Shown here: positions 36,883 to 45,089 of the stretch, in pieces | Layout: every line of letters begins with the position of its first letter | How positions within the stretch are numbered: the first letter of the stretch is position 1 | Source of the DNA: Bradyrhizobium sp. Arg816 | GTDB lineage: Bacteria; Pseudomonadota; Alphaproteobacteria; Rhizobiales; Xanthobacteraceae | Direction of reading: 5' to 3' | Length of the DNA stretch: 64,000 bases | Assembly: GCF_029989365.1 (NCBI RefSeq) | Contig: NZ_JAPRAQ010000004.1 | Location: forward strand, 496,001 to 560,000 | Notes under the pieces: model-generated | What the model saw: the letters and a program-made list of their open reading frames with translations, nothing else | Told to the model about the DNA's origin: nothing | The model's database searches: none | Position numbers and translations under genes: made by a program

Positions 36883-37086
36883 ATGTCTACTTTGACCCAG
36901 AATTCGATGACAAATCATCATGCGCCTGGTCTCATCCAGCAGATTGGCGAAACGCTACACGTCTGGCACGAGCGTTACCGCACCCGGCGTGAGCTGACCC
37001 ACTGGACGGCCCGCGATCTCCACGACGTCGGCCTGTCCTGGACCGACATCGCCTACGAGGCTGACAAACCCTTCTGGCGGGCCTGA
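36883..37086 (+). CDS. DUF1127 (YjiS-like) small protein
   Basis: This is a 67-residue protein with the Arg/Trp-rich C-terminal DUF1127 motif (RRELTHWTARDLHDVGLSWTDI). The ribosome site CAAGGAGCTGAAA precedes the ATG. Members are small, basic and abundant in alphaproteobacteria; some bind RNA or affect phosphate and carbon metabolism, but most are untested. It is divergent from the LysR gene and 69 bp before a GNAT gene. Confidence 0.9.
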   Translation: MSTLTQNSMTNHHAPGLIQQIGETLHVWHERYRTRRELTHWTARDLHDVGLSWTDIAYEADKPFWRA

Positions 37087-37155
37087 TTGGCCGCCAGGCC
37101 GGCGCCGCCTGACTGTGGGGGCGCTGGCGGTCCCTCTTTCTCTTAGGCATGTGTC

Positions 37156-37779
37156 ATGAGCACTCTTCGCCTGGAAGATCTGAAGCAATATTCGGACACG
37201 CTGCGCACCCGCGACGGCGAGGCGGTCAATGTTCGCTTCGTCGAACCGCGCGACACCGAGGAGCTTCAGCACTATTTCCGCTCGCTCGCGACCCGCTCCC
37301 GCTACAACCGCTTCTTCGGCGCCATCAGCGAGCTGCCGAAGGGGCTGCTGAGCGAATTCCTCGATGTCGGCGCGCGCGAACGCTTCACCGTCGTCGCGAC
37401 CAAGATGGTCGACGGCTTCGAGACCATCGTCGCCGAAGCGCGCTACGCCTTCCATGCCGAGACTTCCACACTGGAGTTCGGCCTGTCGGTCGACGACCGC
37501 TGGCACGGCCACGGCATCGCCACCGCGCTGATGAAGAATCTCGAATGCCGCGCGGCCGCCCTCGGTGCCGAGCACATGTTCGGCGACACGCTGCGCTCCA
37601 ACGAGACCATGATCTCGCTCGCCCGCAAATCCGGTTTCGCTTTCGTCAATCATCCCGACGACTGGAAGCTGGTGCGCTTCGACAAGGAGATCGCCGTCGC
37701 ACCGAAAGACATTCCCTGCGCGAGCTGGCGCCTCGCCGCCCTTTCCCGTCAGGCCGACAGCCCCTCAGCCTCGGCCTGA
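37156..37779 (+). CDS. GNAT-family N-acetyltransferase
   Basis: This is a 207-residue protein with the GNAT fold. The acetyl-CoA binding segment (motif A) is FGLSVDDRWHGHGIATALMK, and the late strand is TLRSNETMISLARKSGFAFV. The N-terminal part (NVRFVEPRDTEELQHYFRSL) resembles acetyltransferases linked to protein-lysine acetylation, but the acceptor is unknown. A good rho-independent terminator follows within 50 bp. Confidence 0.85.
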   Translation: MSTLRLEDLKQYSDTLRTRDGEAVNVRFVEPRDTEELQHYFRSLATRSRYNRFFGAISELPKGLLSEFLDVGARERFTVVATKMVDGFETIVAEARYAFHAETSTLEFGLSVDDRWHGHGIATALMKNLECRAAALGAEHMFGDTLRSNETMISLARKSGFAFVNHPDDWKLVRFDKEIAVAPKDIPCASWRLAALSRQADSPSASA

Positions 37780-37789
37780 CACCACTCCG

Positions 37790-37824
37790 AGCCCGGCCTG
37801 GTCATCCAGAGCCGGGCTTTTTTT
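37790..37824 (+). terminator. Rho-independent terminator after the GNAT gene
   Basis: AGCCCGGC (37790-37797) pairs with GCCGGGCT (37811-37818) and is followed by a run of T to 37824. Confidence 0.85.
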
Positions 37825-37848
37825 CGTGGTTTCCCCGCTCTCTCCTCC

Positions 37849-37953
37849 CGTCATTCCGGGGCGCGCGCAGCGCGAGCCCGGAATCCATTTCACCGCGTGT
37901 ACTGTCGCCTGATGGATTCCGGGCTCGATGCTGCGCATCGCCCCGGAATGACG
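37849..37953. repeat. Palindromic intergenic repeat, family H
   Basis: CGTCATTCCGGGGCG at the left and CGCCCCGGAATGACG at the right are exact complements, with GGATTCCGGGCTCG-type inner arms. It separates convergent GNAT and enoyl-CoA hydratase genes. Confidence 0.9.
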
Positions 37954-37976
37954 GCGCCTGATGTTGATCGGACGTC

Positions 37977-38807
37977 CTACTTCCCCGTGAACACTGCCTT
38001 GCGCTTCTCGATGAAGGCCTGCACGGCTTCCTTGTGATCGGCGGTCGTGGTCAGGCGGATCAGCCGTCCGGCTTCGTGGTCGCGGGCGGTCTCGAAATCG
38101 AACAGCAGCGCCTCGTCGAGATTGTCCTTCATGTAGCGCAGCGCCAGGCGTGGGCCTTCCGCGAGCGACTTGGCCAACGCAAAGGCTTCAGCCTGCAATT
38201 TGTCGTCGGGCACGACGCGGTTGACGAGGCCGATGGCCTCGGCACGCGCGGCGTCGACGCGATCGCCGGTGAACAGCAGCTCGCGGGCCCGCGCGGTGCC
38301 GACCAGCCGCGTGAGCAGCCAGGCGATGCCGTAGTCGCCGCTCAGCGCGATGCGGGCGTAGCCGGTGGCGACGAAGGCCGATTGCGCGGCGATGCGGATG
38401 TCGCAGGCCATCGCGATGGCGAGCCCGGCGCCGACCGCGGGACCGGGCAGGGCGGCGATGGTCGGCTTGCGCACCGACACCAGCGCGCCGGTGAGCAGCC
38501 GCTGCCGTTCCTGGAGATCGGCGACCTTGTCGTCAAAGGACATATCGAGCTTGGCTTGGTCGCGATGCGCGCCCATGCCCTTGACATTGCCGCCGGCACA
38601 GAAGGCCGCCCCCGCGCCGGTGATCAGCAGCGCGCCGATATCGGGGCTCTCGCCGCAGGTGCGGATCATCGTCCGCAGCGCCGGCGTCAAGGTGTCCGAC
38701 AGCGCGTTGCGCGCCTCCGGCCGGTTCAGCGTGATCACCGCGACGCGGTCGCGGATGACGCAGAGGAGTTCATTGGTGCCGGTATCGATGGTGGTTTCCG
38801 TGGACAT
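37977..38807 (-). CDS. Enoyl-CoA hydratase/isomerase family protein
   Basis: This is a 276-residue crotonase-fold protein. VAVITLNRPEARNALSDTL and the oxyanion-hole segments GAGAAFCAGGNVKGM and LPGPAVGAGLAIAMACDIRI are typical. The ATG at 38807 follows GGGAG; a longer frame start was rejected. At the positions usually held by the two catalytic glutamates I read non-acidic residues (for example YGIAWLL), so the reaction may be isomerisation or another crotonase chemistry rather than hydration. It is near SDR, acyl-CoA dehydrogenase and alcohol dehydrogenase genes, consistent with acyl-CoA breakdown. Confidence 0.88.
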   Translation of the reverse strand: MSTETTIDTGTNELLCVIRDRVAVITLNRPEARNALSDTLTPALRTMIRTCGESPDIGALLITGAGAAFCAGGNVKGMGAHRDQAKLDMSFDDKVADLQERQRLLTGALVSVRKPTIAALPGPAVGAGLAIAMACDIRIAAQSAFVATGYARIALSGDYGIAWLLTRLVGTARARELLFTGDRVDAARAEAIGLVNRVVPDDKLQAEAFALAKSLAEGPRLALRYMKDNLDEALLFDFETARDHEAGRLIRLTTTADHKEAVQAFIEKRKAVFTGK

Positions 38808-38825
38808 GTCGCTCCCTTTTTCTTT

Positions 38826-38910
38826 CGTCATTGCGAGCGAAACGAAGCAATCCAGAAGCTTTCCGCGAGACAGTCTGGATTGCTTCGTCGCTTCGCTCCT
38901 CGCAATGACG
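38826..38910. repeat. Palindromic intergenic repeat, family C, copy 2
   Basis: CGTCATTGCGAGCGAAACG faces CGCTTCGCTCCTCGCAATGACG. It lies between two same-strand genes, so it would sit in a shared transcript. Confidence 0.9.
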
Positions 38911-38930
38911 GGTGTGGTTATCGGCTTGCC

Positions 38931-39632
38931 TCAAAACTTCTCCACCCAGGGCCGCAGCTCCAACTCCCAGCTCCAGGCGCTGCGCGGCTGCTGCAGCACG
39001 TTCCAATAGCTCTGCGCGATCGCGTCGGGATCGAGCATCGAATCCGGCTTGTCGGCCGGCTCCGCGTGCGCCGCGCTGCGAATGCCGCCGTCGATCACGA
39101 AGTGCGCGATGTGGATACCCTGCGGCGACAACTCGCGCGCCAGGCTCTGCGCCAGCCCGCGCAGCGCGAACTTGCCCATCGCGAACGACGCCGACTGCGC
39201 ATAGCCCTTGACGCTCGCCGAGGCGCCGGTGAACAGGATCGCGCCGTGCTTGTTCGGCAGCATGCGCTTGGCCGCCTGCTGCGCCACCAGGAAGCCGCCA
39301 TAGGCGCTGATCGCAATCGCCTGCGCGACGTCGGCCGGAACGAGATCGACGAACGGCCCGCGTGTGCGGCCGCTGGCGTTGTAGACGACGAGGTCGGGCG
39401 TGCCGATCTCGCGTTCGACCAGGCCGAACAGCCGCTCGACCTCCTCAGGCTCGGTGGCGTTGCAGGCATAGGCCTTGGCGCCGGTCTCGCGACAAAGCGC
39501 ACCTAGTTTCTCGATCTTGCGCGCGGCCAGCGCGACGCGGATGCCTTGCGTGGAGAGCAGGCGCGCCAGCGAAGCGCTCAGGCCTTCGCCGGCGCCGACG
39601 ATGAGGGCGATCTTGTATTTCGGATGTTCCAT
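38931..39632 (-). CDS. Short-chain dehydrogenase/reductase
   Basis: This is a 233-residue Rossmann protein. It starts MEHPKYKIALIVGAGEGLSA with a nucleotide-binding glycine pattern (VGAGEGLSAS). LVVYNASGRTRGPF corresponds to the NNAG motif. The usual Tyr-x-x-x-Lys active site is replaced: GSASVKGYAQSASFAMGKFA has Ser and Phe where YxxxK normally places Tyr, though a Lys remains. Such divergent SDRs occur and may act on acyl substrates or have lost activity. It is the first gene of a pair with the enoyl-CoA hydratase. Confidence 0.85.
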   Translation of the reverse strand: MEHPKYKIALIVGAGEGLSASLARLLSTQGIRVALAARKIEKLGALCRETGAKAYACNATEPEEVERLFGLVEREIGTPDLVVYNASGRTRGPFVDLVPADVAQAIAISAYGGFLVAQQAAKRMLPNKHGAILFTGASASVKGYAQSASFAMGKFALRGLAQSLARELSPQGIHIAHFVIDGGIRSAAHAEPADKPDSMLDPDAIAQSYWNVLQQPRSAWSWELELRPWVEKF

Positions 39633-39863
39633 GGCGTGATCTCTCGGAGACGGGAAGCCGCTGATCTATGCATCCGCCGCGCGGACAACCAGCCGGGTCG
39701 ATCTTAATTCCGCAGAGCGAATTGCTCCTTCACGGCGATCATGCCTCCCTGACAATTTGCGGCTTTATCGCTATCCGCGACTGGAGCATGATCGACATCA
39801 ATCAACGCGGCAAGCGCCAAAACAGCGCAAAATGTTCGCAGGGCGGGAACGAAGAGGACGATC

Positions 39864-41648
39864 ATGCACAAGCCGGTCACAGCGCAGCCGAAACATGTCG
39901 CGGCCGAGCAGCCGGGCCTGCTGGCGCCCGATACGTCCGGCATGAACTTTTATCGCGCCGATCAGGCGCTGACGGATCTCCTGCGCATTCATCTGCCGGA
40001 GACACTGTTCCGTCACATCGAGCCGCATCTCGATCGCCTCGGCGAATTGGCCGGCGGCCATCTCGACGAATGCGCGCGGCTCGCCGACCGGCACACGCCG
40101 GTGCTGCACCAGCGCGACAAGTTCGGCCGCGACGTGCAGTGGATCGAATATCATCCGGCCTATCGCGAATTGGAGAACGCAGCGTTCGGCGAGTTCGGCA
40201 TCCATGCGCTTTCGATCCGCAGGGGCATCATGGGCTGGCCCGACAAATATCCCGTCGTGGCAAAACACGCCTTCACCTTCCTGTTCAACCAGACCGAATT
40301 CGGTATGGGCTGCCCGATCAACGTCACCGACGGCTGCGCAAAGCTCTTGGCGAATTTCGGCAGCGAGGCGCTGAAGGCGAAATATCTCGACGGTCTCACC
40401 CAGACCGACATGAGCAAGCTGACCCAGGGCGGCCAATTCATGACCGAGAAGGAGGGCGGCTCCGATGTCGGTACGCTGACCACGCGCGCGGTGCAGGAGG
40501 GCGACCATTGGCGCCTCCATGGCGAGAAATGGTTCTGCTCGAATGCCGATGCCAAGGTCGTTATGCTGCTGGCGCGTCCCGAAGGCGCCGGCCCCGGCAC
40601 GCGCGGCGTCGGCCTGTTCCTGATGCCGCGCTTCCTCGACGACGGTTCGCAGAACCACTACCGGATCGTGCGCCTGAAGGACAAGCTCGGCACGCGCTCG
40701 ATGGCGTCAGGCGAGATCAAGCTCGAAGGCGCGATCGCCTATGTGGTCGGCAAGCTCGACCGCGGTTTCGTCCAGATGGCCGAGATGGTGAACTCGTCGC
40801 GGCTCTCCAACGGCGTCAAATCCACCGCGCTGATGCGCCGCGCCTATCATGATGCGATGACGGTGGCGAAGAACCGCGTCGTGTTCGGCAAGCGCATCAT
40901 CGACCTGCCGCTGGGACGGCGGCAGATGCTGAAGATCATGCTGCCGGTCGAGCAGGCGCTGTCGATGAGTTTTCTGACCGCCGACGCACTCGACCGCGCC
41001 GAGGCTGGCAGCCAGGAGGCGGCGGCGCTGCTGCGTATCCTGACCCCGACGCTGAAATTCCGTGCGACGCGCGATGCGCGCAAGGTTTGCGGCGACGCGC
41101 TCGAGATGCGCGGCGGCATCGGCTATATCGAGGAATTCGCCACGCCCCGCCTGCTGCGCGATGCGCATCTCGGCTCGGTCTGGGAGGGCACCGGCAACAT
41201 CGTCGCGATCGATGCGCTCCGGCGCGCGGTCGGCCGCCACGGCGCCGAATCCGCGCTCTCAGCCGATCTGCACGCGCGGCTCGATGATAGCGCGTCGGTC
41301 CCGCAGGCCTGGCGCGACAATTTGCGCGGTCTCGTCGATCGCGCCGTCGGCTTCGCGCGCGAGGTCGCGGGCAATTCCGAGAACGAGGCCGATGCGCGGC
41401 GTGCGACCAGCCTGCTCTATCACGTCGCAAGCGCGGTCGCGCTCGCCTGGGAAGCGCATCGCATCCACGAGATGCGCGGCGATGCGCGCCGGCTGCTGCT
41501 GTCGCGCCTCGTCATCGATCATCGTGTGTCGCCGAGCGATCCGTTCCGGCTGACGGAAAATGCCGCGCAAGCGAAGATCGGCGCGCTGCTGCTCGGCGAT
41601 CGCGATGCCGGCATGAGCGAGGTTGGCGAACTGGTTCTGGCAGCGTAG
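39864..41648 (+). CDS. Acyl-CoA dehydrogenase (AidB-like branch)
   Basis: This is a 594-residue flavoprotein, longer than the usual 380-residue enzymes and close to the AidB/DmmA-like branch. The FAD-binding segment TQGGQFMTEKEGGSDVGTL, the strand EKWFCSNADAKV and the C-terminal MRGGIGYIEEFATPRLLRDA are recognisable; the glutamate of SVWEGTGNIVA sits where AidB-like members keep theirs. AAGAGGACG precedes the ATG. It would oxidise an acyl-CoA and pass electrons to ETF. It starts 231 bp from the divergent SDR and is followed by an alcohol dehydrogenase gene. Confidence 0.92.
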   Translation: MHKPVTAQPKHVAAEQPGLLAPDTSGMNFYRADQALTDLLRIHLPETLFRHIEPHLDRLGELAGGHLDECARLADRHTPVLHQRDKFGRDVQWIEYHPAYRELENAAFGEFGIHALSIRRGIMGWPDKYPVVAKHAFTFLFNQTEFGMGCPINVTDGCAKLLANFGSEALKAKYLDGLTQTDMSKLTQGGQFMTEKEGGSDVGTLTTRAVQEGDHWRLHGEKWFCSNADAKVVMLLARPEGAGPGTRGVGLFLMPRFLDDGSQNHYRIVRLKDKLGTRSMASGEIKLEGAIAYVVGKLDRGFVQMAEMVNSSRLSNGVKSTALMRRAYHDAMTVAKNRVVFGKRIIDLPLGRRQMLKIMLPVEQALSMSFLTADALDRAEAGSQEAAALLRILTPTLKFRATRDARKVCGDALEMRGGIGYIEEFATPRLLRDAHLGSVWEGTGNIVAIDALRRAVGRHGAESALSADLHARLDDSASVPQAWRDNLRGLVDRAVGFAREVAGNSENEADARRATSLLYHVASAVALAWEAHRIHEMRGDARRLLLSRLVIDHRVSPSDPFRLTENAAQAKIGALLLGDRDAGMSEVGELVLAA

Positions 41649-41692
41649 GCTGCACGCCACGCTCAAACAAAAAACGCGATAGGGAGTTCTCG

Positions 41693-42781
41693 ATGAAGGC
41701 CGCCGTTCTCTATGAAGTCAATCAGCCGCTGGTCATCGAGGACATCAGCCTGCCGAAGCCGGGCCCGCGCGAAGTCCTGATCCGAACTTCGGTTGCCGGG
41801 CTCTGCCACTCCGACCTGCATTTCATGGAAGGCCTGTATCCGCATCCGCTGCCCGCGGTGCTCGGGCATGAGTCCGCCGGCGTCGTCGAGCAGGTCGGCT
41901 CCGACGTCACCTATGTGAAGCCGGGCGATCACGTCGTCACCTGCCTGTCGGTGTTCTGCGGTACCTGCGACAACTGCACCACCGGCCGCACGGTGCTCTG
42001 CACCGACACCACCGTGAAGCTGCTGCCGGGCGCTTCCAACCGGATGCAATGGTCGAAGCCGGAGAAGCTGCATCAGTTCCTCAACCTCTCTTCCTTCGCC
42101 GAGCAGATGCTGGTGCACGAGAATGCGATCGTCAAAATCAGGAAAGAAATGCCGCTCGATCTCGCCGCGCTGATCGGCTGCGGCGTCATCACCGGCTACG
42201 GCGCGGTGGTGAACACGGCCAAGGTGACGGCGGGCGAGACCGTGGCTGTGATCGGCTGTGGCGGTGTCGGCATGGCCGCGATCAACGGCGCGCAGATCGC
42301 AGGGGCCGGACGCATCATCGCCATCGACACCAATCCGGCAAAGCTCCAGCTCGCGACCAAGCTGGGCGCCACCGACATCATCAATCCCGCCGACGGCGAC
42401 GTCGTGAAGCAGGTGCGCGACCTCACCAATGGCGGCGTGCATTATTCCTTCGAGGTGCTCGGCCGCAAGGAAACCGCGGAGCAGGCTTTTGGCATGCTGG
42501 CGTCCGGCGGCACGGCCACCATCGTCGGCATGATCCCGTTCGGCCAGAAGATCGAGCTGCACGGCTTCGACTTCCTGCGCGAGCGCAGGATCCAGGGCTC
42601 CTCGATGGGCTCCAACCATTTTCGCGTGGACATGCCGAGGCTGGTCGATTTCTACCTGCGCGGCAGGCTGCACCTCGAGGACTGGATCTCGGCCAAGCTG
42701 AAACTGAGCGAGATCAACGAGGGTTTTGCCAACATGAAGGCCGGCAAGACGCTGCGCAGCGTGATTGTGTTTGACAGCTAG
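41693..42781 (+). CDS. Zinc-dependent alcohol dehydrogenase (MDR family)
   Basis: This is a 362-residue enzyme. Catalytic zinc ligands are in GLCHSDLHFMEG and VLGHESAGVVEQVG. The four-cysteine structural zinc site is CLSVFCGTCDNCTTGRTVLC, and the NAD-binding turn is GCGGVGMAAINGAQIAGA. The closest class is III-like (formaldehyde/long-chain alcohol) dehydrogenases, but the substrate is not certain. It lies 44 bp after the acyl-CoA dehydrogenase with AGGGAG before the ATG, so the two are likely one operon for alcohol or acyl-CoA oxidation. Confidence 0.92.
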   Translation: MKAAVLYEVNQPLVIEDISLPKPGPREVLIRTSVAGLCHSDLHFMEGLYPHPLPAVLGHESAGVVEQVGSDVTYVKPGDHVVTCLSVFCGTCDNCTTGRTVLCTDTTVKLLPGASNRMQWSKPEKLHQFLNLSSFAEQMLVHENAIVKIRKEMPLDLAALIGCGVITGYGAVVNTAKVTAGETVAVIGCGGVGMAAINGAQIAGAGRIIAIDTNPAKLQLATKLGATDIINPADGDVVKQVRDLTNGGVHYSFEVLGRKETAEQAFGMLASGGTATIVGMIPFGQKIELHGFDFLRERRIQGSSMGSNHFRVDMPRLVDFYLRGRLHLEDWISAKLKLSEINEGFANMKAGKTLRSVIVFDS

Positions 42782-42813
42782 CCCTGGAGCTCGCTGGTGC
42801 CACTCCAAGATAC

Positions 42814-42918
42814 GTGTCATCGCCCGCGCAGGCGGGCGATGCAGTCTTCCAGAGACGGCAGTGATTGAATCGAAAGGCCGCGGCGTACTGGATGCCCCGG
42901 TCAAGCCGAGGCATGACA
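42814..42918. repeat. Palindromic intergenic repeat, family G, copy 2 (inverted)
   Basis: It contains AGGCCGCGGCGTACTGGATG, the reverse complement of the core at 30769-30873, with the end blocks CGCCCGCGCAGGCGGGCG and GCCCCGGTCAAGCCGAGGC. It sits between convergent genes. Confidence 0.85.
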
Positions 42919-42935
42919 GCGGAGTACGCGGCGCC

Positions 42936-43310
42936 CTACGTCTTCTTCGCTGCCAGCGCGTCGGCAACCGCGGTACGGATGTCGGCGACCGAGAACGGCT
43001 TGGTCACGACGTCATGCACCAGCGCGTTCAAATTCGAGGCGCGCTCGCGCTGGTCGGCAAAGCCGGTCATCAGCAAAATGGTCAGGTCGGGGAAGTCGCG
43101 CGCGGCGGAGAGCGCCAGCGCGATGCCGTCCATCACCGGCATCTGGATGTCGGTGAGCAGGAGATCGAACGCGCCGTTCTCGCGGGTCAGGATTTCCAGT
43201 GCCTCGGCGCCGTCCTCCGCGGTGACGATCTCGTGGCCGTCCATGGCGATGGCGCGCGCCACCAGCTGGCGCATCGAATCCTCGTCGTCGGCGATCAGGA
43301 TTTTGGGCAT
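42936..43310 (-). CDS. cpdR: Single-domain response regulator, CpdR-like
   Basis: This is a 124-residue CheY-like receiver with no output domain. The acidic pocket is DDED (residues 8-11), the phosphorylation site is Asp54 in LLLTDIQMPVMDG, the switch Thr is in LLMTGFADQRERA and the conserved Lys is in VVTKPF. The LLMTGFADQRER and HDVVTKPF wording is that of CpdR, which in its unphosphorylated state directs ClpXP to degrade cell-cycle regulators in alphaproteobacteria. The neighbouring ftsEX genes fit a cell-cycle setting. The call rests on sequence likeness by eye, so other receivers remain possible. Confidence 0.7.
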   Translation of the reverse strand: MPKILIADDEDSMRQLVARAIAMDGHEIVTAEDGAEALEILTRENGAFDLLLTDIQMPVMDGIALALSAARDFPDLTILLMTGFADQRERASNLNALVHDVVTKPFSVADIRTAVADALAAKKT

Positions 43311-43369
43311 GAGACCAACCTTGGGACCAACCTCGCGGCCAACCTTCCTCGCGAGACCTGCAGAATCGA

Positions 43370-44248
43370 TTACACGCTGCCGCCGGCGATGTCGCGCCGG
43401 TTGAAGAACCGAACGTCGATATTGCGGCCCTCCGGCGGCGGCGAGGCCAGGCGCGAGCGGAAGAAGGCGCGCTCACCCGGCTGCAGCACCGTCTGCTCCA
43501 GCACGGTGTTCCAGGCGTAGATTTCCGCTCCCTGCGCGTCGCGCACCGCAAAGCGCAGCCGCGGGATATCGAGCGGCTTCTTGCTTTGACCGACGATCAC
43601 GCCCTCGATCACCAGCACCTGCTTACCGTCCACGGTCTCGCTGGAGAGCTTGACGTCCTTGAACGCCAGCCCGCGCAAATTAACTTCGAGTCCGACCATC
43701 TTGTAGAACGCCGCCGTCTGCGGCAGCAGCCGGACCATGTCGCCGCGCCAGATGATCAGCGCCAGCACCAGCGCGCCCATGGCGGCGCAGGCGGTCGGCA
43801 GGCCGAAATGGGATTTTCGTGGAGCCTCGGTGGGGGCCTGGCGCCTCACCCGTGCCCCGCGGCGGCTGAACAGGCCGCGGAACCAGGACTGGTGCTGCGC
43901 GCCGGCGACGTCATCCTCGGCGGCGCGGGCCGCCGCTGACCATTCGTCCTCGGTCTCCTGGGCGTCCTCGGCCGGCCAGTCGCTGGCGATCGAGGGGCTG
44001 TCGACGACAGGCGTGTCGGCGGCGCCGTCGTCCCTGGCGTAAGAGTTCCACTGCTCGGCGAGGTCGGACTGGTCGTCGGCCTGGCTGGCTGCCGCCATGG
44101 CCGGGACGGACGCCCCCTCGATGGCATCCTCGGCATAGGCGACCCAGGTCTCCTTGCAGCGGGAGCAGCGGACCGTCCGCCCGTTCGCCCCCAGGCTCGC
44201 GGGCTTGATGGCGTAGGATGTCGTACAATGGGGGCAGACGATATGCAT
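43370..44248 (-). CDS. MJ0042-type zinc-ribbon membrane protein (DUF3426-like)
   Basis: This is a 292-residue protein. The N-terminal zinc ribbon IVCPHCTTSYAIKPASLG...CSRCKETW has two CxxC pairs and is the MJ0042 type. An acidic low-complexity linker (residues 55-125) is followed by one membrane segment (ACAAMGALVLALIIW). The extracytoplasmic beta-sandwich is DUF3426-like (LEVNLRGLAFKDV, VIEGVIVGQSKKP). I use the ATG at 44248 because AAGG is well spaced from it; a GTG two codons earlier is possible. Its function is unknown. It is divergent from ftsE. Confidence 0.85.
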   Translation of the reverse strand: MHIVCPHCTTSYAIKPASLGANGRTVRCSRCKETWVAYAEDAIEGASVPAMAAASQADDQSDLAEQWNSYARDDGAADTPVVDSPSIASDWPAEDAQETEDEWSAAARAAEDDVAGAQHQSWFRGLFSRRGARVRRQAPTEAPRKSHFGLPTACAAMGALVLALIIWRGDMVRLLPQTAAFYKMVGLEVNLRGLAFKDVKLSSETVDGKQVLVIEGVIVGQSKKPLDIPRLRFAVRDAQGAEIYAWNTVLEQTVLQPGERAFFRSRLASPPPEGRNIDVRFFNRRDIAGGSV

Positions 44249-44429
44249 GGACACGAGCCTTGATGCACGGACTGGTCTTGACGATGCTTCGGTCGCGGAG
44301 AACCGGGCATCCCAGATGCTACAGAGCGACCGTTAACGAACCGGAAACCATAACGGCCGCAAAACCCGTTGATCGCGTGTGGCGGAGCGCAGCAGCGCGG
44401 CCCGCGCCCCCTCTCGAACGGAGCTGAGC

Positions 44430-45089
44430 TTGGTTCGGTTCGAAAATGTCGGATTGCGTTACGGACTGGGGCCGGAGATCCTGCGCGACCTCAGTTTCGA
44501 GATTCCGGCGCATTCCTTCCAGTTCCTCACCGGCCCGTCCGGCGCCGGCAAGACCTCGCTGCTGCGTCTGTTGTTCCTGTCGCACCGGCCGACGCGCGGC
44601 CTCGTCAACCTGTTCGGCCACGACATCTCGCAGCTCGGCAAGGACGAGATCGCGGATTTGCGCAAGCGCATCGGCATCGTGCTCCAGGACTTCCGCCTGC
44701 TCGACCACATGACGACCTATGAGAACGTCGCCTTGCCATTCCGCGTCATGGGCCGCAGCGAGTCGAGCTATCGCAAGGAGGTGATCGATCTGTTGCGCTG
44801 GGTCGGCCTCGGTGACCGCATGGACGCGCTGCCGCCGATCCTGTCTGGCGGCGAGAAGCAGCGCGCGGCGATCGCGCGCGCCGTGATCTCGCGGCCGCAA
44901 CTCCTGCTCGCCGACGAGCCGACCGGCAGCGTCGATCCGACGCTCGGCCGCCGGCTGCTGCGGCTGTTCATCGAGCTCAACAAATCGGGTACCGCCGTCA
45001 TCATCGCCACCCACGACATCGGCCTGATGGACCAGTACGAGGCGCGACGCTTCGTGCTGCACCAAGGGCGGCTGCACGTCTATGAGTAG
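44430..45089 (+). CDS. ftsE: Cell division ATP-binding protein FtsE
   Basis: This is a 219-residue ABC ATPase, beginning at a TTG (MVRFENVGLRYGLGP) 8 bases after GGAGCTGA. The upstream GTG-led extension looks non-homologous. It has Walker A GPSGAGKTS, Q-loop VLQDFRLLDHMT, signature LSGGEKQRAAIARAV, Walker B LLLADEPTGSVDP and switch IIATHD. With FtsX it forms a complex that activates periplasmic peptidoglycan hydrolases at the septum. It overlaps ftsX by 8 bases. Confidence 0.96.
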   Translation: MVRFENVGLRYGLGPEILRDLSFEIPAHSFQFLTGPSGAGKTSLLRLLFLSHRPTRGLVNLFGHDISQLGKDEIADLRKRIGIVLQDFRLLDHMTTYENVALPFRVMGRSESSYRKEVIDLLRWVGLGDRMDALPPILSGGEKQRAAIARAVISRPQLLLADEPTGSVDPTLGRRLLRLFIELNKSGTAVIIATHDIGLMDQYEARRFVLHQGRLHVYE

